A stretch of 38,423 bases of DNA. Origin: Borrelia coriaceae (GTDB taxonomy: Bacteria > Spirochaetota > Spirochaetia > Borreliales > Borreliaceae). Below are positions 1 to 8,899 of this stretch, piece after piece (positions within the stretch are counted from its first letter, which is position 1; the number at the start of each line of letters is the position of its first letter). The stretch spans positions 1 through 38,423 of the forward strand of contig NZ_CP075097.1 of assembly GCF_023035295.1 (NCBI RefSeq), read 5' to 3'. The translations under genes were made by a program, and so were the position numbers. The notes below the pieces were generated by a model, which saw nothing but the letters and a program-made list of their open reading frames with translations, did no database searches and had not been told where the DNA came from.

Positions 1-22
1 TATATAATTTGTTATTAGTACA
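1..22. repeat. Left hairpin telomere (inverted terminal repeat)
   Basis: The first 22 bases are the exact reverse complement of 38402-38423. They contain TATAATTT near the tip and TTAGTACA at bases 15-22, which match the conserved boxes of Borrelia telomeres, the substrate of the telomere resolvase ResT. Identity stops at base 23 (A here, G at the other end). The window therefore starts at a replicon end and not at an arbitrary cut. Confidence 0.9.
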
Positions 23-87
23 AAACCCCTTCTTCATATTGACCATTACTACCCTCATAAAAATCTTATACTCCTCGCAAAAAATCT

Positions 88-170
88 AAGTATACAATAA
101 AAACTTATAAGTATACTTTTATAAAACTCAAATTACTAAAAATTAACCCTAAAAACATCTAAGTATACTT
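88..170. repeat. Three AAGTATAC(TT) copies in left subtelomere
   Basis: The 8-base word AAGTATAC occurs at 88, 109 and 161; the last two extend to the palindrome AAGTATACTT. The flanks are partly shared (ATCTAAGTATAC twice, CTTATAAGTATACTT once). Function unknown; possibly subtelomeric repeats or protein-binding sites. Confidence 0.4.
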
Positions 171-245
171 ATAAAAATCTAATCACACCCTTACAATAAA
201 TAAACTGTGTTCCTTACTTTTACTCTAAAGTGTATAATTATATTA

Positions 246-1032
246 ATGTTTAGACTCAATTTTTTCAAAAAAACAAAAAGAAAAACCAACCTAATACCCC
301 TACTACTCTCAATGTTAATCCTAATGAATTCATTTTGCTTAGCTCTTTCCTAATAAAATCTCTCAATATTAAACATAAATTATTAGGAATAATAATGTCA
401 ACTGATATCCCTCTTACTCACTTAAATCATAAAAATATATTTATTGCAAAAAAAATAAAAACTCTATTATTTATAGAGCAAATGATACTTTAGAATTTAC
501 AAAATATACTTTAATTGTTACTAATGCTATTAAAAGCTTAATAAATAATACAAAACTACCAATCCAAGCATGGAAATTAAATAAATTATTACACAAATTC
601 TTTGACTTTAAAATCACAACTAAAGATTTACACAATATTTATACTTTAATCCTTCATAAAAGAAAAGTCTTTATAAATAATCCTACTCTATTTAATAGCA
701 AAGTATTTGATTATAAAAATAGTCACATAGCTCTTGTTAACAAACCTACAATCCAAAATATAGAAAAAAAACTAAAACATATACACTCTTTTGATATTAT
801 TAAAATTAACCATCATAATTTAAACTACTATAAAAACTCTAGATCTCGTTTTAAAAAGCTCATTGCTTCTATAATAGAAGAATTCTTTTTTAGCAATACA
901 CACTCTACACACAATCATACAATTCATAAACTCAAAACTCATATTAATCTACGTCTAAAAGAAATGGAAATTTCTTACAAATCTACCTATAAATATCAAT
1001 TAGAAATTCTTTCTAACGTCTTCAGAAATTGA
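246..1032 (+). pseudogene. Decayed paralogue of the right-end subtelomeric gene (36678-37436)
   Basis: No open frame spans this stretch, but its pieces match the intact 252-residue protein on the other plasmid end. The start at 246 gives MFRLNFFKK, like MFSLKKFF, but stops at 351-353. In another frame, near 380-420, HKLLGIIMSTDIPLTHL matches HNLLGIIMASGIPLTHL. From about 478 to 1032 a third stretch is open and aligns to the end, for example FDFKITTKDLHNIYTLI versus FNFRITTKQIQLIHSLI and LKTHINLRLKEMEISYK versus LKSYINLHLKKLGINYK. At least one frameshift plus internal stops make it a pseudogene. Like its paralogue it is read from the telomere inwards. The family's function is not known to me. 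Confidence 0.75.
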
Positions 1033-1634
1033 AATGGAGACTAAAAAATATAAAAACTATTTAATTTACCTAAACTTTAAAGCTTAATATCAAATAGTAC
1101 AAAACTCAACAACAAAAATTTTACTAGCTCTAACTTTACAACAGATAACACTCTTTATAATAAGCTATAGGCAAATTAAATAATATTACTACAACATACA
1201 TTGCAAAAAAATACACATAAAAATCTTTATTTTTTTACTTCCAAGATCTATGACAGTAGACATATTGATATTTTCTAAACTAAAATTTATACTAAAATAC
1301 ACTAATTAAAGTTATATATAATCGAATACAAAATTCGTACTAATTTACATTTAAAAATGTAGTAAATTTATATATTTCAATCTTAACAAATTATTATATA
1401 TAAATATGCAAATTTAAAGTAAATAAAATATCATTTTTTATTTAAAATATTTAAAAATCGATGCTGAAAATACTTTCTTATCTCCTCACTGTACTAAACA
1501 CTTCTGTACTATTAGCTACTATTCTAATATCTTGAAATACATCCTAGAATAACTTTAAATAGTATAATTGCTCACATTGTTTTATTCACTATATGATGTA
1601 CATTAAATACATATTCAAAAGAGAGGATTACTTC
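1033..1634. other. AT-rich spacer, no clear gene
   Basis: About 600 bases without a supported gene. A 24-codon reading frame at 1461-1535 starts MLKILSYLL, similar to the signal peptide MLKILLFLI of the gene at 37436-38173, but it has no ribosome-binding site and stops at once; it may be a remnant. TATAAT at 1563-1568 could be a -10 box for the gene at 1635, with a leader of about 65 bases; no good -35 is visible. Confidence 0.4.
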
Positions 1635-2456
1635 ATGATTACTAATTTTTTTAAAAAATTTTTATTTATTTCACTCCTAACTACTTTAGGGGCTACAGAA
1701 AATGAAAACTCAACAGTCTTAATAGAACAAAATTTAACTGAATTAGAAAATATTCAAAATGATAACGAAAATACACAACATAATCACAGTCTAAATCTTA
1801 ACGAAGAACTATTATTACAAAATGATGATAGAAAAGAAATCAAATTTATTGAAGCTCAAAAAATAGGAGAAAATGCTGACCTCATTTTTAATATAATAGA
1901 AACTGCTACAAATAACTACAACAAAATAACTAAAGATAACAAAAAAATTGAAAAGTCAGACCAAGAAGGAATGAAAACTGCATTTGACAAAATCATACTC
2001 GACAATAACAAACCACTAAGCCAGAATACAAACAAAATATATAGAGAAGCATTATACTTATCTTTAGATTGGGACATAAATACCCTAAAAAATTTCAAAG
2101 AACAACTTATCTTCTCAATAGAAAAAGTAAAAACCACGCACTTACATACACAAATGGTAAAAATAGGAATTAACATCCAAATATACTCTGAAATAGCATT
2201 ATATACAGTTTGTTGCAACAGTAAAACAAAAAATAACCTTTATAATAAAAAATTAACCACTGAAGATTTAAAAAATATAAAAACCCAAATTGATGAAATT
2301 ATGACCCTAAGGAAACAATGGCAAGCGCTTATAAATAAAAATAATTATATCGGATTCTTTCACAATGAGTTACTTAAAGAAGCTAAGGAAGTACTTAATA
2401 ACATAAAAACAATAAATACAGAAATCCAAACAATTCTAAAAGATAAAAAATCATAA
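1635..2456 (+). CDS. Secreted P35/PFam54-like antigen (tentative)
   Basis: A 273-residue, lysine-rich helical protein with an N-terminal signal-like segment (MITNFFKKFLFISLLTTLGA). I chose the ATG at 1635 because GAGAGGA sits 7 bases before it; an ATG 42 bases upstream has no such site. There is no lipobox cysteine, so a secreted or membrane-tethered form is likelier than a lipoprotein. The pattern YREALYLSLDWDINTLKNF around residue 135 resembles the tyrosine/serine-leucine segment of PFam54 (P35/BBA64/CRASP-1) antigens, which are surface proteins, some binding complement factor H. This match is from memory and weak. It is followed by a hairpin at 2482-2518. Alternative: an unrelated plasmid hypothetical protein. 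Confidence 0.6.
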   Translation: MITNFFKKFLFISLLTTLGATENENSTVLIEQNLTELENIQNDNENTQHNHSLNLNEELLLQNDDRKEIKFIEAQKIGENADLIFNIIETATNNYNKITKDNKKIEKSDQEGMKTAFDKIILDNNKPLSQNTNKIYREALYLSLDWDINTLKNFKEQLIFSIEKVKTTHLHTQMVKIGINIQIYSEIALYTVCCNSKTKNNLYNKKLTTEDLKNIKTQIDEIMTLRKQWQALINKNNYIGFFHNELLKEAKEVLNNIKTINTEIQTILKDKKS

Positions 2457-2481
2457 ACTTTAACTTAAATACAGTTTAACA

Positions 2482-2518
2482 AACAAAGGAAAAAAAATAT
2501 ATATTTTTTTCCTTTGTT
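2482..2518 (+). terminator. Hairpin terminator after the P35-like gene
   Basis: AACAAAGGAAAAAAAATAT is followed by the near-perfect reverse complement ending TTTTTTTCCTTTGTT, 25 bases after the stop codon. The A-rich left arm and T-rich right arm would allow termination on either strand. Confidence 0.65.
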
Positions 2519-2700
2519 ACTTTACATCAACCTAAGCAAACTAATTAAAGACTAGTTTATACTAAATACAATATATGTTTACATTTTTTCCAATAGAAAT
2601 ACTAATCTATATAAAATAGCAAATATAAAAAATATTAACTTTAATATAAAAAAATCTAATTGGATTTACACTTTTTAAAACTAATTTACTTGATTTAAAT

Positions 2701-3254
2701 CTACTTATTTAATAATGAAGACACTATTGACATTAATGTTAACAATATTCCTACATTAAGGATAATGATTGTTCCAAGCATCCAATTATGTAAATTTAAT
2801 GTGCCTTTAAGTTCTGAAATTGACTTATCTATCTTTACATTTAAGTTGCTCTCAATAATATTAATTTTATTATTAAGCTCTATCTTATTAATTCCCATAT
2901 CTTTTCTAACAAGAAAAACCTCATTACCTACAGAAATGATATCTGTTTTTAATTCAATCCTTACATTATCTATCTTATTATCAAGCTCAACATTAACTTC
3001 CTTAATATCAGATTTTAAGCTTACCCCTACCTTTTCCAGCTTAAGATGAAAATTATTTTCAACAGTATTTATCGTCCACCAAGATCTTTTATATCGGATT
3101 TTAATTCCATCTTAATAAGCTCAAGATCCTTATAAGTTAGCTCATTTTTATAATACCTATAATACAAATCATCAGCAATATCTCTATTAATCCCAGCTTT
3201 AATTAGTTCAGCTAAAACCATTTGCTGTGTAATTACTCTTCACGGATGGCCCAT
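2701..3254 (-). pseudogene. bdr: bdr pseudogene (nonsense and frameshift)
   Basis: On the minus strand a start at 3254 gives MGHP, then TGA, then RVITQQMVLAELIKAGINRD, the diagnostic Bdr N-terminus (compare the intact gene at 9910). Codon 5 is a stop where intact copies read through. After KDLG (about 3076) the frame is lost, and the repeat region continues in other frames. The last 65 residues (MGINKIELNN...) are open and end in a transmembrane helix like other Bdr proteins, though the tail sequence differs. Bdr proteins are repeat-containing inner-membrane proteins of unknown role. The upstream -10 box is still present. Confidence 0.85.
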
Positions 3255-3275
3255 AAAGTAATCCCCTTATGTAAA

Positions 3276-3281
3276 ATTATA
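3276..3281 (-). promoter_or_regulatory. -10 box of decayed bdr
   Basis: TATAAT read on the minus strand, 21 bases before the start codon, preceded by TTTAAAATATTA. The same arrangement precedes both intact bdr genes. Confidence 0.55.
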
Positions 3282-3780
3282 TAATATTTTAAATGTTATA
3301 GGAACTTATCTTAATAAAATACATCCAGTGAATCATCATAGGTCTTTCCATCAGGTCTGTACTTATACACTATAAAATATAATAAACTTGCTACTAAAAT
3401 CTCTTCTAAAAACACAAATTACCATTTAAAATATATAAATATATTTTAAAAAATCCCAATTGCCCACTTATACATCCTTATTAATTGTTTACCTTAAACT
3501 TTATATAAATCGATGACAAATTCAGTCAATATACAAGTAAAAAACATATATTGATCTAAAAAATAGATAGTTGACCAAAAATATGAATTAATACATATTT
3601 TTCCAAAACATAAATATTGTTTTTATAACAATATTTATTAGCTTGTACTAATTAACAGTAATATTGATTCTACATTTTACTGCCAGATTAATGTTAAATA
3701 GTATTTATAGCTCTTAAATATCCTATTACTTACAAATAATATCTTTTTACTGTATATTCATATGTAATGAGATTTACATA
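3282..3780. other. Gene-poor spacer with a coding-like minus-strand scrap and a hairpin
   Basis: About 500 bases without a full gene. On the minus strand 3311-3382 reads LYFIVYKYRPDGKTYDDSLD and three more codons before a stop, which looks like the C-terminus of a lost gene; upstream the frame breaks. TAAATATTGTT at 3611-3621 pairs with AACAATATTTA at 3627-3637 (11-bp stem, 5-base loop). Confidence 0.35.
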
Positions 3781-3784
3781 ACAA

Positions 3785-4095
3785 TTGCTCAAACCATTAC
3801 CACTCGTAAAATGGTTCTAAATAAACTCATCAAAACCGATATTAATAAAGATATTGCTGCTAATTTATATTAAAAATACGATAAAAATGAATATAATCAT
3901 ATTCACAAAAGATGTGGAATACTTAGAGAGCACCTTTAACCTCAAGATCTAAATGTTAGAGAATTCAACTTAACCCGAGATTATATCAACTAAAACTGAT
4001 CTGGATAACAACATTGAAAACGACTTAAATGCAAGAATCAATACTATTTAATATTTGATTTAAACTTTGAATTATGGTTAATAGTTATTAGACGT
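3785..4095 (+). pseudogene. bdr: Second bdr remnant
   Basis: From 3785 the + strand reads IAQTITTRKMVLNKLIKTD, then INKDIAANLY, a stop, and KYDKNEY. This matches the Bdr N-terminus (QPVITQQMVIAELIKAGINR, then DIAADLS, then YYHNELTY). Later bases are badly decayed, but AATTATGGTTAATAGTTATT near 4070-4092 still resembles the coding of the conserved tail ALWLTILGG. No start codon or full frame survives. Confidence 0.7.
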
Positions 4096-4154
4096 ACAAA
4101 TAAAATTTTTATCACAACAACTACTTTCATATATCTTTTTTTTAAAAAGAAAAG

Positions 4155-4184
4155 TTTACTTTCTAACAATAATTAAGTTATAAT
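4155..4184 (+). promoter_or_regulatory. Candidate promoter of the replication/partition operon
   Basis: TTTACT at 4155-4160 and TATAAT at 4179-4184, spaced 18 bases, lie 32 bases before the first gene of the operon. Judged by eye only. Confidence 0.45.
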
Positions 4185-4216
4185 AAATGTTGGAAATTCA
4201 TCTAAAGGAGTTTTAT

Positions 4217-5314
4217 ATGATGGAAACAAAAAAGCCTACAAATAAATATCAACACAAATTAATCGTTTTAATATCTACGTTAAATTACATGAACTTTAAA
4301 TTTAAAAAATACACTCAAAGTGACATCCTTTATTATTTTAATAATAATATTAAAAAAAACAGTCAAAAGCCTGCTAAAATTAAAACACTACAAAACTATT
4401 TATATAAGTTAGAAAAAATATTTAAAATCACAATTAATTATTACAGACATTTGGGTGTCAACATGGGCACTGAAATTAATTATATACTCAAATATCCTAA
4501 AAAAGAATGTTACCATATCATCAATAAATATTTTAAAGAGAAAAAAGAGACAAGACATAAAAATCGTGTTAATGCATATCTTAAAAAGAATTGCATTAAA
4601 AATAGCAGTGTAAAAAAAGAGGAGTGTTATTATAATTACTATAATAATAAAAAAGAAGAAAAAAACAAAACAAAATACATAGAAAAATTACAAATCAAAA
4701 AATATGCTAGAAAATGCAACTTTAAATCAAACACTTTCTTTTCTATTTTAGACTTAAAACTAGAAAAAAATGCTACAATTGAAATATTAAAAATTCTTAA
4801 AAGAACCGAAAATTTAATTCAAAATGATATATACAAAAAAAAGGATGATATTAAAATAAGAAAAAGTAAAACTATAAATAAAAGACTAGAATTAAATAGG
4901 ATACTTTCTGAAATATTTATTGGTTTAAAAAATAAAGGATATGATGAAAAACAACTAACAGTTCAAATTCAAAACATATATAATCATTATAAAAATAAAC
5001 CTCACTTCATTATAGAAAATAACAAATACGATGATTTAGAAAAAATCATAAAAAAACTTAAAAAGTCAATAACAAATACTGAATCAACTAAAAAAAAGGA
5101 TGAGAGAGAAGTTAAAAATAATGTGTTTAGTATACTTCTTGATCAGTTTAAGCATAAAATAGATATACAAATCTTAAAAGATTACTTAAATAAACAAGAC
5201 AAGTTGGAATATAATAAGCTATTCAATAGCCATTATTATTATGAACTTTTAAGCATTATAAATAGTAATATAAATTACTTAAAATCAGGAAAATTTGAAA
5301 ATATTACCAGTTAA
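4217..5314 (+). CDS. Plasmid replication initiator, PF57/62 family (Borrelia ORF-A)
   Basis: A 365-residue basic protein and the first gene of the Borrelia plasmid maintenance cluster. The N-terminal block TNKYQHKLIVLISTLNYMN and the following LQNYLYKLEKIFKITINYYRHLG, GTEINY and LKYPKKECYHIIN are hallmark strings of the PF57/62 (Pfam Borrelia_orfA) family. In B. burgdorferi, members of this family suffice for autonomous replication. I place the start at 4217 because AAAGGAG lies 6 bases upstream; an ATG follows directly at 4220, and an upstream ATG at 4187 lacks a site. The next gene begins 9 bases after the stop. The origin is probably in or beside this gene. Confidence 0.88.
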   Translation: MMETKKPTNKYQHKLIVLISTLNYMNFKFKKYTQSDILYYFNNNIKKNSQKPAKIKTLQNYLYKLEKIFKITINYYRHLGVNMGTEINYILKYPKKECYHIINKYFKEKKETRHKNRVNAYLKKNCIKNSSVKKEECYYNYYNNKKEEKNKTKYIEKLQIKKYARKCNFKSNTFFSILDLKLEKNATIEILKILKRTENLIQNDIYKKKDDIKIRKSKTINKRLELNRILSEIFIGLKNKGYDEKQLTVQIQNIYNHYKNKPHFIIENNKYDDLEKIIKKLKKSITNTESTKKKDEREVKNNVFSILLDQFKHKIDIQILKDYLNKQDKLEYNKLFNSHYYYELLSIINSNINYLKSGKFENITS

Positions 5315-5323
5315 GGATTAAGC

Positions 5324-5884
5324 ATGGATAATATATTAGAACGTCTCAAAAAAAAGAAATTAGAAATTAAAGTGAAAAAGGATAGGCCTATTTTCATAAA
5401 AATAGAGAGTAAAAACAACAGGACAATATATCATACAAAAATTATGAATGATTTATATATATTTGGAATTCATAGAAGACAAAAAAACAAATTCTTTATT
5501 TCGTTTAGAGAACTATTTAACCAAGACAAAATAAAAGCACTTAATCTTTTTTCTATAAGATACAATGATAAATTCTTAGGTATTTTCTATGGTTATAGAA
5601 AACCAGTACAGAATGTTGTAAAAAAATATGAGGAAAACGGCATTTTGAAAATGTCTACGTTTTCGAAAGTTTATTACATAGAGTTTAGATTTAAAAAAGG
5701 AAGTGTTTGTTGTTATATTAAAGGACTTGCTCGTTTACTAAAAAAAGAAAAGATTGATACGAAATATTATAAATCTTTAGTTGAAAAATTCACAAGTCTA
5801 GAAAAACAAGTATATGAGTTTTATGATAAAAAGTTAACAGATGGGAGTCTTATAAAAAAATGGATAGAAAAAAAACTACAATAA
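5324..5884 (+). CDS. Plasmid partition-cluster protein, PF50 family (DUF226)
   Basis: A 186-residue basic protein. The family assignment rests on its position directly before ParA and on the typical strings RPIFIKIESKNNRTIYHTKI and FRELFNQDKI, with a central IFYGYRKPVQN. PF50 proteins accompany PF32 in nearly all Borrelia plasmids; their exact role is unclear, perhaps nucleic-acid binding in replication or segregation. AAGGA precedes the start by 7 bases. Its last 25 bases overlap the start of parA, so the two are probably translationally coupled. Confidence 0.85.
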   Translation: MDNILERLKKKKLEIKVKKDRPIFIKIESKNNRTIYHTKIMNDLYIFGIHRRQKNKFFISFRELFNQDKIKALNLFSIRYNDKFLGIFYGYRKPVQNVVKKYEENGILKMSTFSKVYYIEFRFKKGSVCCYIKGLARLLKKEKIDTKYYKSLVEKFTSLEKQVYEFYDKKLTDGSLIKKWIEKKLQ

Positions 5885-6615
5885 TCACCATTGCATCTAT
5901 TAAAGGTGGTGTTGGAAAAAGTATGATATCCATCGTATTTAGTTACCTCTTAAAAGATATGGATAAAAAAATATTATTAATAGATTTGGATCCACAAAAT
6001 AGTTTAACTAGTTATTTTTTAAAATATATAAAAAATATTAACGATAATAATGTTTATTATCTCTTAAAAAGAGAACAAAAAGTTGTTTTTGACAAATTTT
6101 TGAACCGGATTAATGATAATATGTACATAGTTCCATCGCATCCAATTCTATGTAAATTTGAAAAAGAGAATATTCTTTACAAAGAACTTATATTAGAGTT
6201 TTATTTTGATAAAAATTTATCTAATTATAATTTTGATTATGTAATAATTGATACACCACCTAGTTTAAGTTCTTTAATATATAATGCCCTAAATGTTACA
6301 GATAAAGTTGTAGTGCCTATTCAAACTGAAAGATGGGCAGTAGAATCATTTCCTATATTGATGGATGAAATAAGAGAAGTTGAAATGATCAGAAAAAAAA
6401 ATATAGAAGTGTCGATAATAGAAAATCAATTTATCAAAAATAGAAATACTTTCAAGGACATTGAAAAGCTTTTGAGTATAGAATACAACAATTTTATTAA
6501 GGGTAGGGTTCATTTTTCTAACGGTATTAAAGTTTTTATTAATGAATTAAGAGAACCTAATAGTCAAGAAATATTTTACACAGAGATAAAGAGTGCACTG
6601 GAGAGTATACTTTAA
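5860..6615 (+). CDS. parA: ParA-type partition ATPase, PF32 family
   Basis: A 251-residue P-loop ATPase. The deviant Walker A motif KGGVGKS is at residues 15-21, a Walker A'-type segment KILLIDLDPQNS near 36-47, and the Walker B motif DYVIIDTPPSL near 127-137. ParA ATPases segregate plasmid copies by forming dynamic gradients on the nucleoid, working with a centromere-binding partner, here presumably PF49 or PF50. PF32 sequence defines plasmid compatibility in Borrelia, so this gene would give the plasmid type by comparison. The start lies inside the end of the PF50 gene with GGGAG upstream. The stop codon lies inside a perfect palindrome (6610-6645). Confidence 0.93.
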   Translation: MDRKKTTIITIASIKGGVGKSMISIVFSYLLKDMDKKILLIDLDPQNSLTSYFLKYIKNINDNNVYYLLKREQKVVFDKFLNRINDNMYIVPSHPILCKFEKENILYKELILEFYFDKNLSNYNFDYVIIDTPPSLSSLIYNALNVTDKVVVPIQTERWAVESFPILMDEIREVEMIRKKNIEVSIIENQFIKNRNTFKDIEKLLSIEYNNFIKGRVHFSNGIKVFINELREPNSQEIFYTEIKSALESIL

Positions 6616-6645
6616 AAAAAGTCTGCCGGCAGACTTTTTTTAAAG
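6610..6645. promoter_or_regulatory. Perfect 36-bp palindrome between parA and PF49
   Basis: The sequence is its own reverse complement with no loop: CTTTAAAAAAAGTCTGCC followed by GGCAGACTTTTTTTAAAG. It includes the parA stop codon. The GC core GTCTGCCGGCAGAC with A7 and T7 flanks fits an intrinsic terminator on both strands, but the perfect symmetry and the position inside the par operon also fit a centromere (parS) or repressor site. Confidence 0.85.
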
Positions 6646-6669
6646 ATAATAAAAATTTAGGAGTTTTGA

Positions 6670-7215
6670 ATGGTAGGGTCAAGAACAAAAGAAATTATTT
6701 TAAATACTAGGAAAAGTAGTATTCAATACTTTGAGAATGAAGAACTTGAATATAGAAGTTATAAGGATCAATTGCGTAGGATTGTGATACATGATATTGA
6801 TAATAAAATCAAAACAATGCAGATTCTTCATCAAATAAGAGGAAAAAAACTTTATCTTATTGACGGTTACAAAAAATTTGAAGATTTTTTATCAGAATTC
6901 ATAATATCTAGAAGTCAAGCTTTTCTATACTTAAAAATCTATAAAAAAGTATTAGATGGGAGCGTAAGTATAGAAGATATTAAGCAAAAGGGATTTAAAA
7001 GTGTTTATAGAGATGTGGTGAATTTAGCAACGGGAAGTAAGTCTTCAAAACTAAGTTCTATAAAACCATTAAAATTGCAACTTAAGAATCAAGAAAGTTA
7101 TGATTTTTATAAAAAAAATGTAAAACTTACAGAATTTATATTAGATAAACTTTTTTCAGATGAAAAAAAAATATTAAAAAAATTAGTAAATGAATTTAAC
7201 AGTTTAAAGGGCTAA
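6670..7215 (+). CDS. Plasmid partition protein, PF49 family (ParB-like role)
   Basis: A 181-residue basic protein in the usual PF49 slot after ParA. Typical features are RKSSIQYFENEELEYRSYKD near the N-terminus, a segment RGKKLYLIDGYKKFEDFLSE followed by FIISRSQAFLYLKIYKKVLD (residues about 57-97), which looks like a helix-turn-helix, and a lysine-rich C-terminus. PF49 proteins are thought to play the DNA-binding part of the partition system. TAGGAG precedes the start by 8 bases. It is separated from parA by 54 bases containing the palindrome, so its expression may be set separately. Confidence 0.85.
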   Translation: MVGSRTKEIILNTRKSSIQYFENEELEYRSYKDQLRRIVIHDIDNKIKTMQILHQIRGKKLYLIDGYKKFEDFLSEFIISRSQAFLYLKIYKKVLDGSVSIEDIKQKGFKSVYRDVVNLATGSKSSKLSSIKPLKLQLKNQESYDFYKKNVKLTEFILDKLFSDEKKILKKLVNEFNSLKG

Positions 7216-7485
7216 GTATGAAAGGTGTTAGTGAATAATTTAGCATATATAATATACAGAATAAAAGCTTTAAAGAATGGGCTTTTTAAATAAGGTTTTT
7301 ATTGAAATAACAACGATATTCATTTTAACTTATATTGACAATTATGATTTTAAAGTTTTAATGAAAAAAGTGAACTTATTAAAATATCAAATGATTAACA
7401 TATCAAAAATTTTACTTAAAGCAATAAAAAGTAATCATTCAATACTACTAAAAAATTTTAAAATAAGAAATTATATCTTATTTGA

Positions 7486-7518
7486 TTGATATAATTATCA
7501 ATAACTATGTTAGTTATT
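7486..7518. terminator. Two tandem hairpins downstream of PF49
   Basis: TTGATA/TATCAA (7486-7501, 4-base loop) is followed by AATAACTA/TAGTTATT (7500-7518, 3-base loop). They are AT-only stems and could mark the end of the partition operon. Confidence 0.35.
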
Positions 7519-7661
7519 ATAGAAATAATAATTAAATTTTTTATGAACCAAAAGAGTTTTCATTAATCAATGTTGATTTTATTTTAAATTCGGTGTATAT
7601 TATTTATCAGTAGTGCTATTCATTTTAGGACTACCTTTAGATGATCGGTTTCTAATAGCCT

Positions 7662-7709
7662 TTAGAGCTTGATTAACAATTCTACTAAGAATTGTTAATC
7701 AAGCTCTAA
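7662..7709. terminator. Strong hairpin, perfect 22-bp stem
   Basis: The left arm 7662-7683 (TTAGAGCTTGATTAACAATT plus CT) is the exact reverse complement of 7688-7709, with loop ACTA. It is followed by ATTTTTGTATTTTT. It lies just before the first vlp fragment and could be a terminator insulating the archive, or the end of a lost element. Confidence 0.7.
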
Positions 7710-7829
7710 GATTTTTGTATTTTTATGTATTGATTTGGTCCAAAATCAGTAAAAAGTGAAAAAGGGTAGTAATTTTGCAGTTATCGTTAGAGTATTACAT
7801 ATTTTATTAAGCCAATAATGGCTGCTTTT

Positions 7830-7904
7830 GTTAAGGGAATTAAAACAATAATTGACGTGGTGTTAAAAGATAAGGGAAATGCAGATATGAATAAAACTGA
7901 CTAA
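7830..7904 (+). pseudogene. Internal vlp fragment
   Basis: 25 codons read VKGIKTIIDVVLKDKGNADM, then NKTD and a stop. This is the conserved centre of group C/D Vlps (compare VNALVKGIKTMVSVVLK in the gene at 10560). No start or C-terminal part is present. It is a scrap at the left edge of the archive. Confidence 0.75.
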
Positions 7905-7905
7905 A

Positions 7906-8877
7906 ATCAAAGAGAATATAAGTAATTTGTGCATTACTATTCCTTTTTTGTAATAATGGGATAGAAGAACTTGAGAAGAAAAATACTTTTTCTGACTCTC
8001 TTGTCAAAATAGGACATGGATTTCAAGAGATTTTTGGTTCCTTTGGGAATGCTCTTGGTGATGCTTTAGGTCTTACTGTAGTAAAATTTGGTGATAATAA
8101 AAGTGCAGTTGGGAAACACCTTGATAAGGTAAAAAAAGGATTAGAAAATACTAAGAATAAATTAAAAGAGCTCTCAGGTAAGATATCTGAAACAAAGAAT
8201 GCTGATACTAAAGGTGTTGAAGATGCAATTAAAAACTCAAGTGGTGTTTTTGAAAAACTAATTGAATCTGTAACTAAACTTGTTGGTGCTACTAGTGGTG
8301 ACACTGATGATATTGGCCATAATGCTGCTCCTGCTGCTGCACCAGCTAATAGAGATAATGTTGAAGCTTTTATCTCAGGAGTTAAAGAAATAATTAAGAC
8401 TGCCACTGCCTCTGGTGTAAAGATTGAGGACAGTAAGGGTAAAGAAGGTAGTCCTGTAGAAAAAATTCTGATTCTCCAACTGCTATGCTTGGTGGCGTTA
8501 CTGTAACTGCTGCTGGTACTGTTGCTAAGTTGGCTGGTGAAGTATCTCAAGCTGATCCGTGGGCAATGATTGATAAGATTAAAAATGCTACAACTAAAAA
8601 TGATACTGCCTCAGCTGATAATGATAATGCTGAACATGGTGCTAATGCTGTTGGAAATAATGGTGCTACCGCAGCGAACAAGGCAGACTTTGCAGCAGCT
8701 GTTGCACTTAAGTCTATGATTAAGAATGGCAAATTGAATGCTAATGCTGGTGACATTAGTGCGGTTAAAGCTGTAGCAACAATTGCTGTAAATAAGGTTT
8801 TGGGAACACTTGATTTGATAATTAGAAAAACAGTAGAAAGCAAGCTAGAGGAAGCAAGAAAAGCAGTTAAGGAATAG
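7906..8877 (+). pseudogene. vlp: Vlp pseudogene, group B (GHGFQEI type)
   Basis: The signal-peptide region is shortened and out of frame: TAATTTGTGCATTACTATTC replaces the usual leader coding, and no MKINIKNI start remains. From about 7966 the mature protein is readable: GIEELEKKNTF, IGHGFQEIFGSFGNALGDAL, SGVKEIIKTATASGVKIED. In a run of six A at 8460-8465 the frame shifts, and the C-terminal part continues from 8485 with ADPWAMIDKIKNA, FAAAVALKSMIKNGKL and LDLIIRKTVESKLEEARKAV. Close relatives are 17956 and 28503. Because the body is nearly intact, it could still donate sequence in partial gene conversion. Confidence 0.85.
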
Positions 8878-8899
8878 GGAAAGATGAGGCACGTAATAT

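Larger units (their letters stand above)
7216..7829. other. Spacer between partition operon and vlp archive
   Basis: About 600 bases without a convincing gene. A 70-codon frame at 7277-7489 has no clear ribosome-binding site or recognisable protein. The stretch holds two adjacent small hairpins (7486-7518) and one very strong hairpin (7662-7709). Confidence 0.45.

Noticed and set aside
1461..1535. 24-codon frame resembling a signal peptide
   Set aside because: No ribosome-binding site and an immediate stop; kept only as a possible remnant.
2765..3049. 94-codon plus-strand frame over the bdr pseudogene, and a similar 118-codon frame at 36124-36480 over the intact bdr
   Set aside because: Both are reverse-strand shadows of bdr repeats.
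7277..7489. 70-codon frame after PF49
   Set aside because: Weak start context, no recognisable features, and low-complexity Ile/Lys/Asn composition expected from AT-rich DNA.
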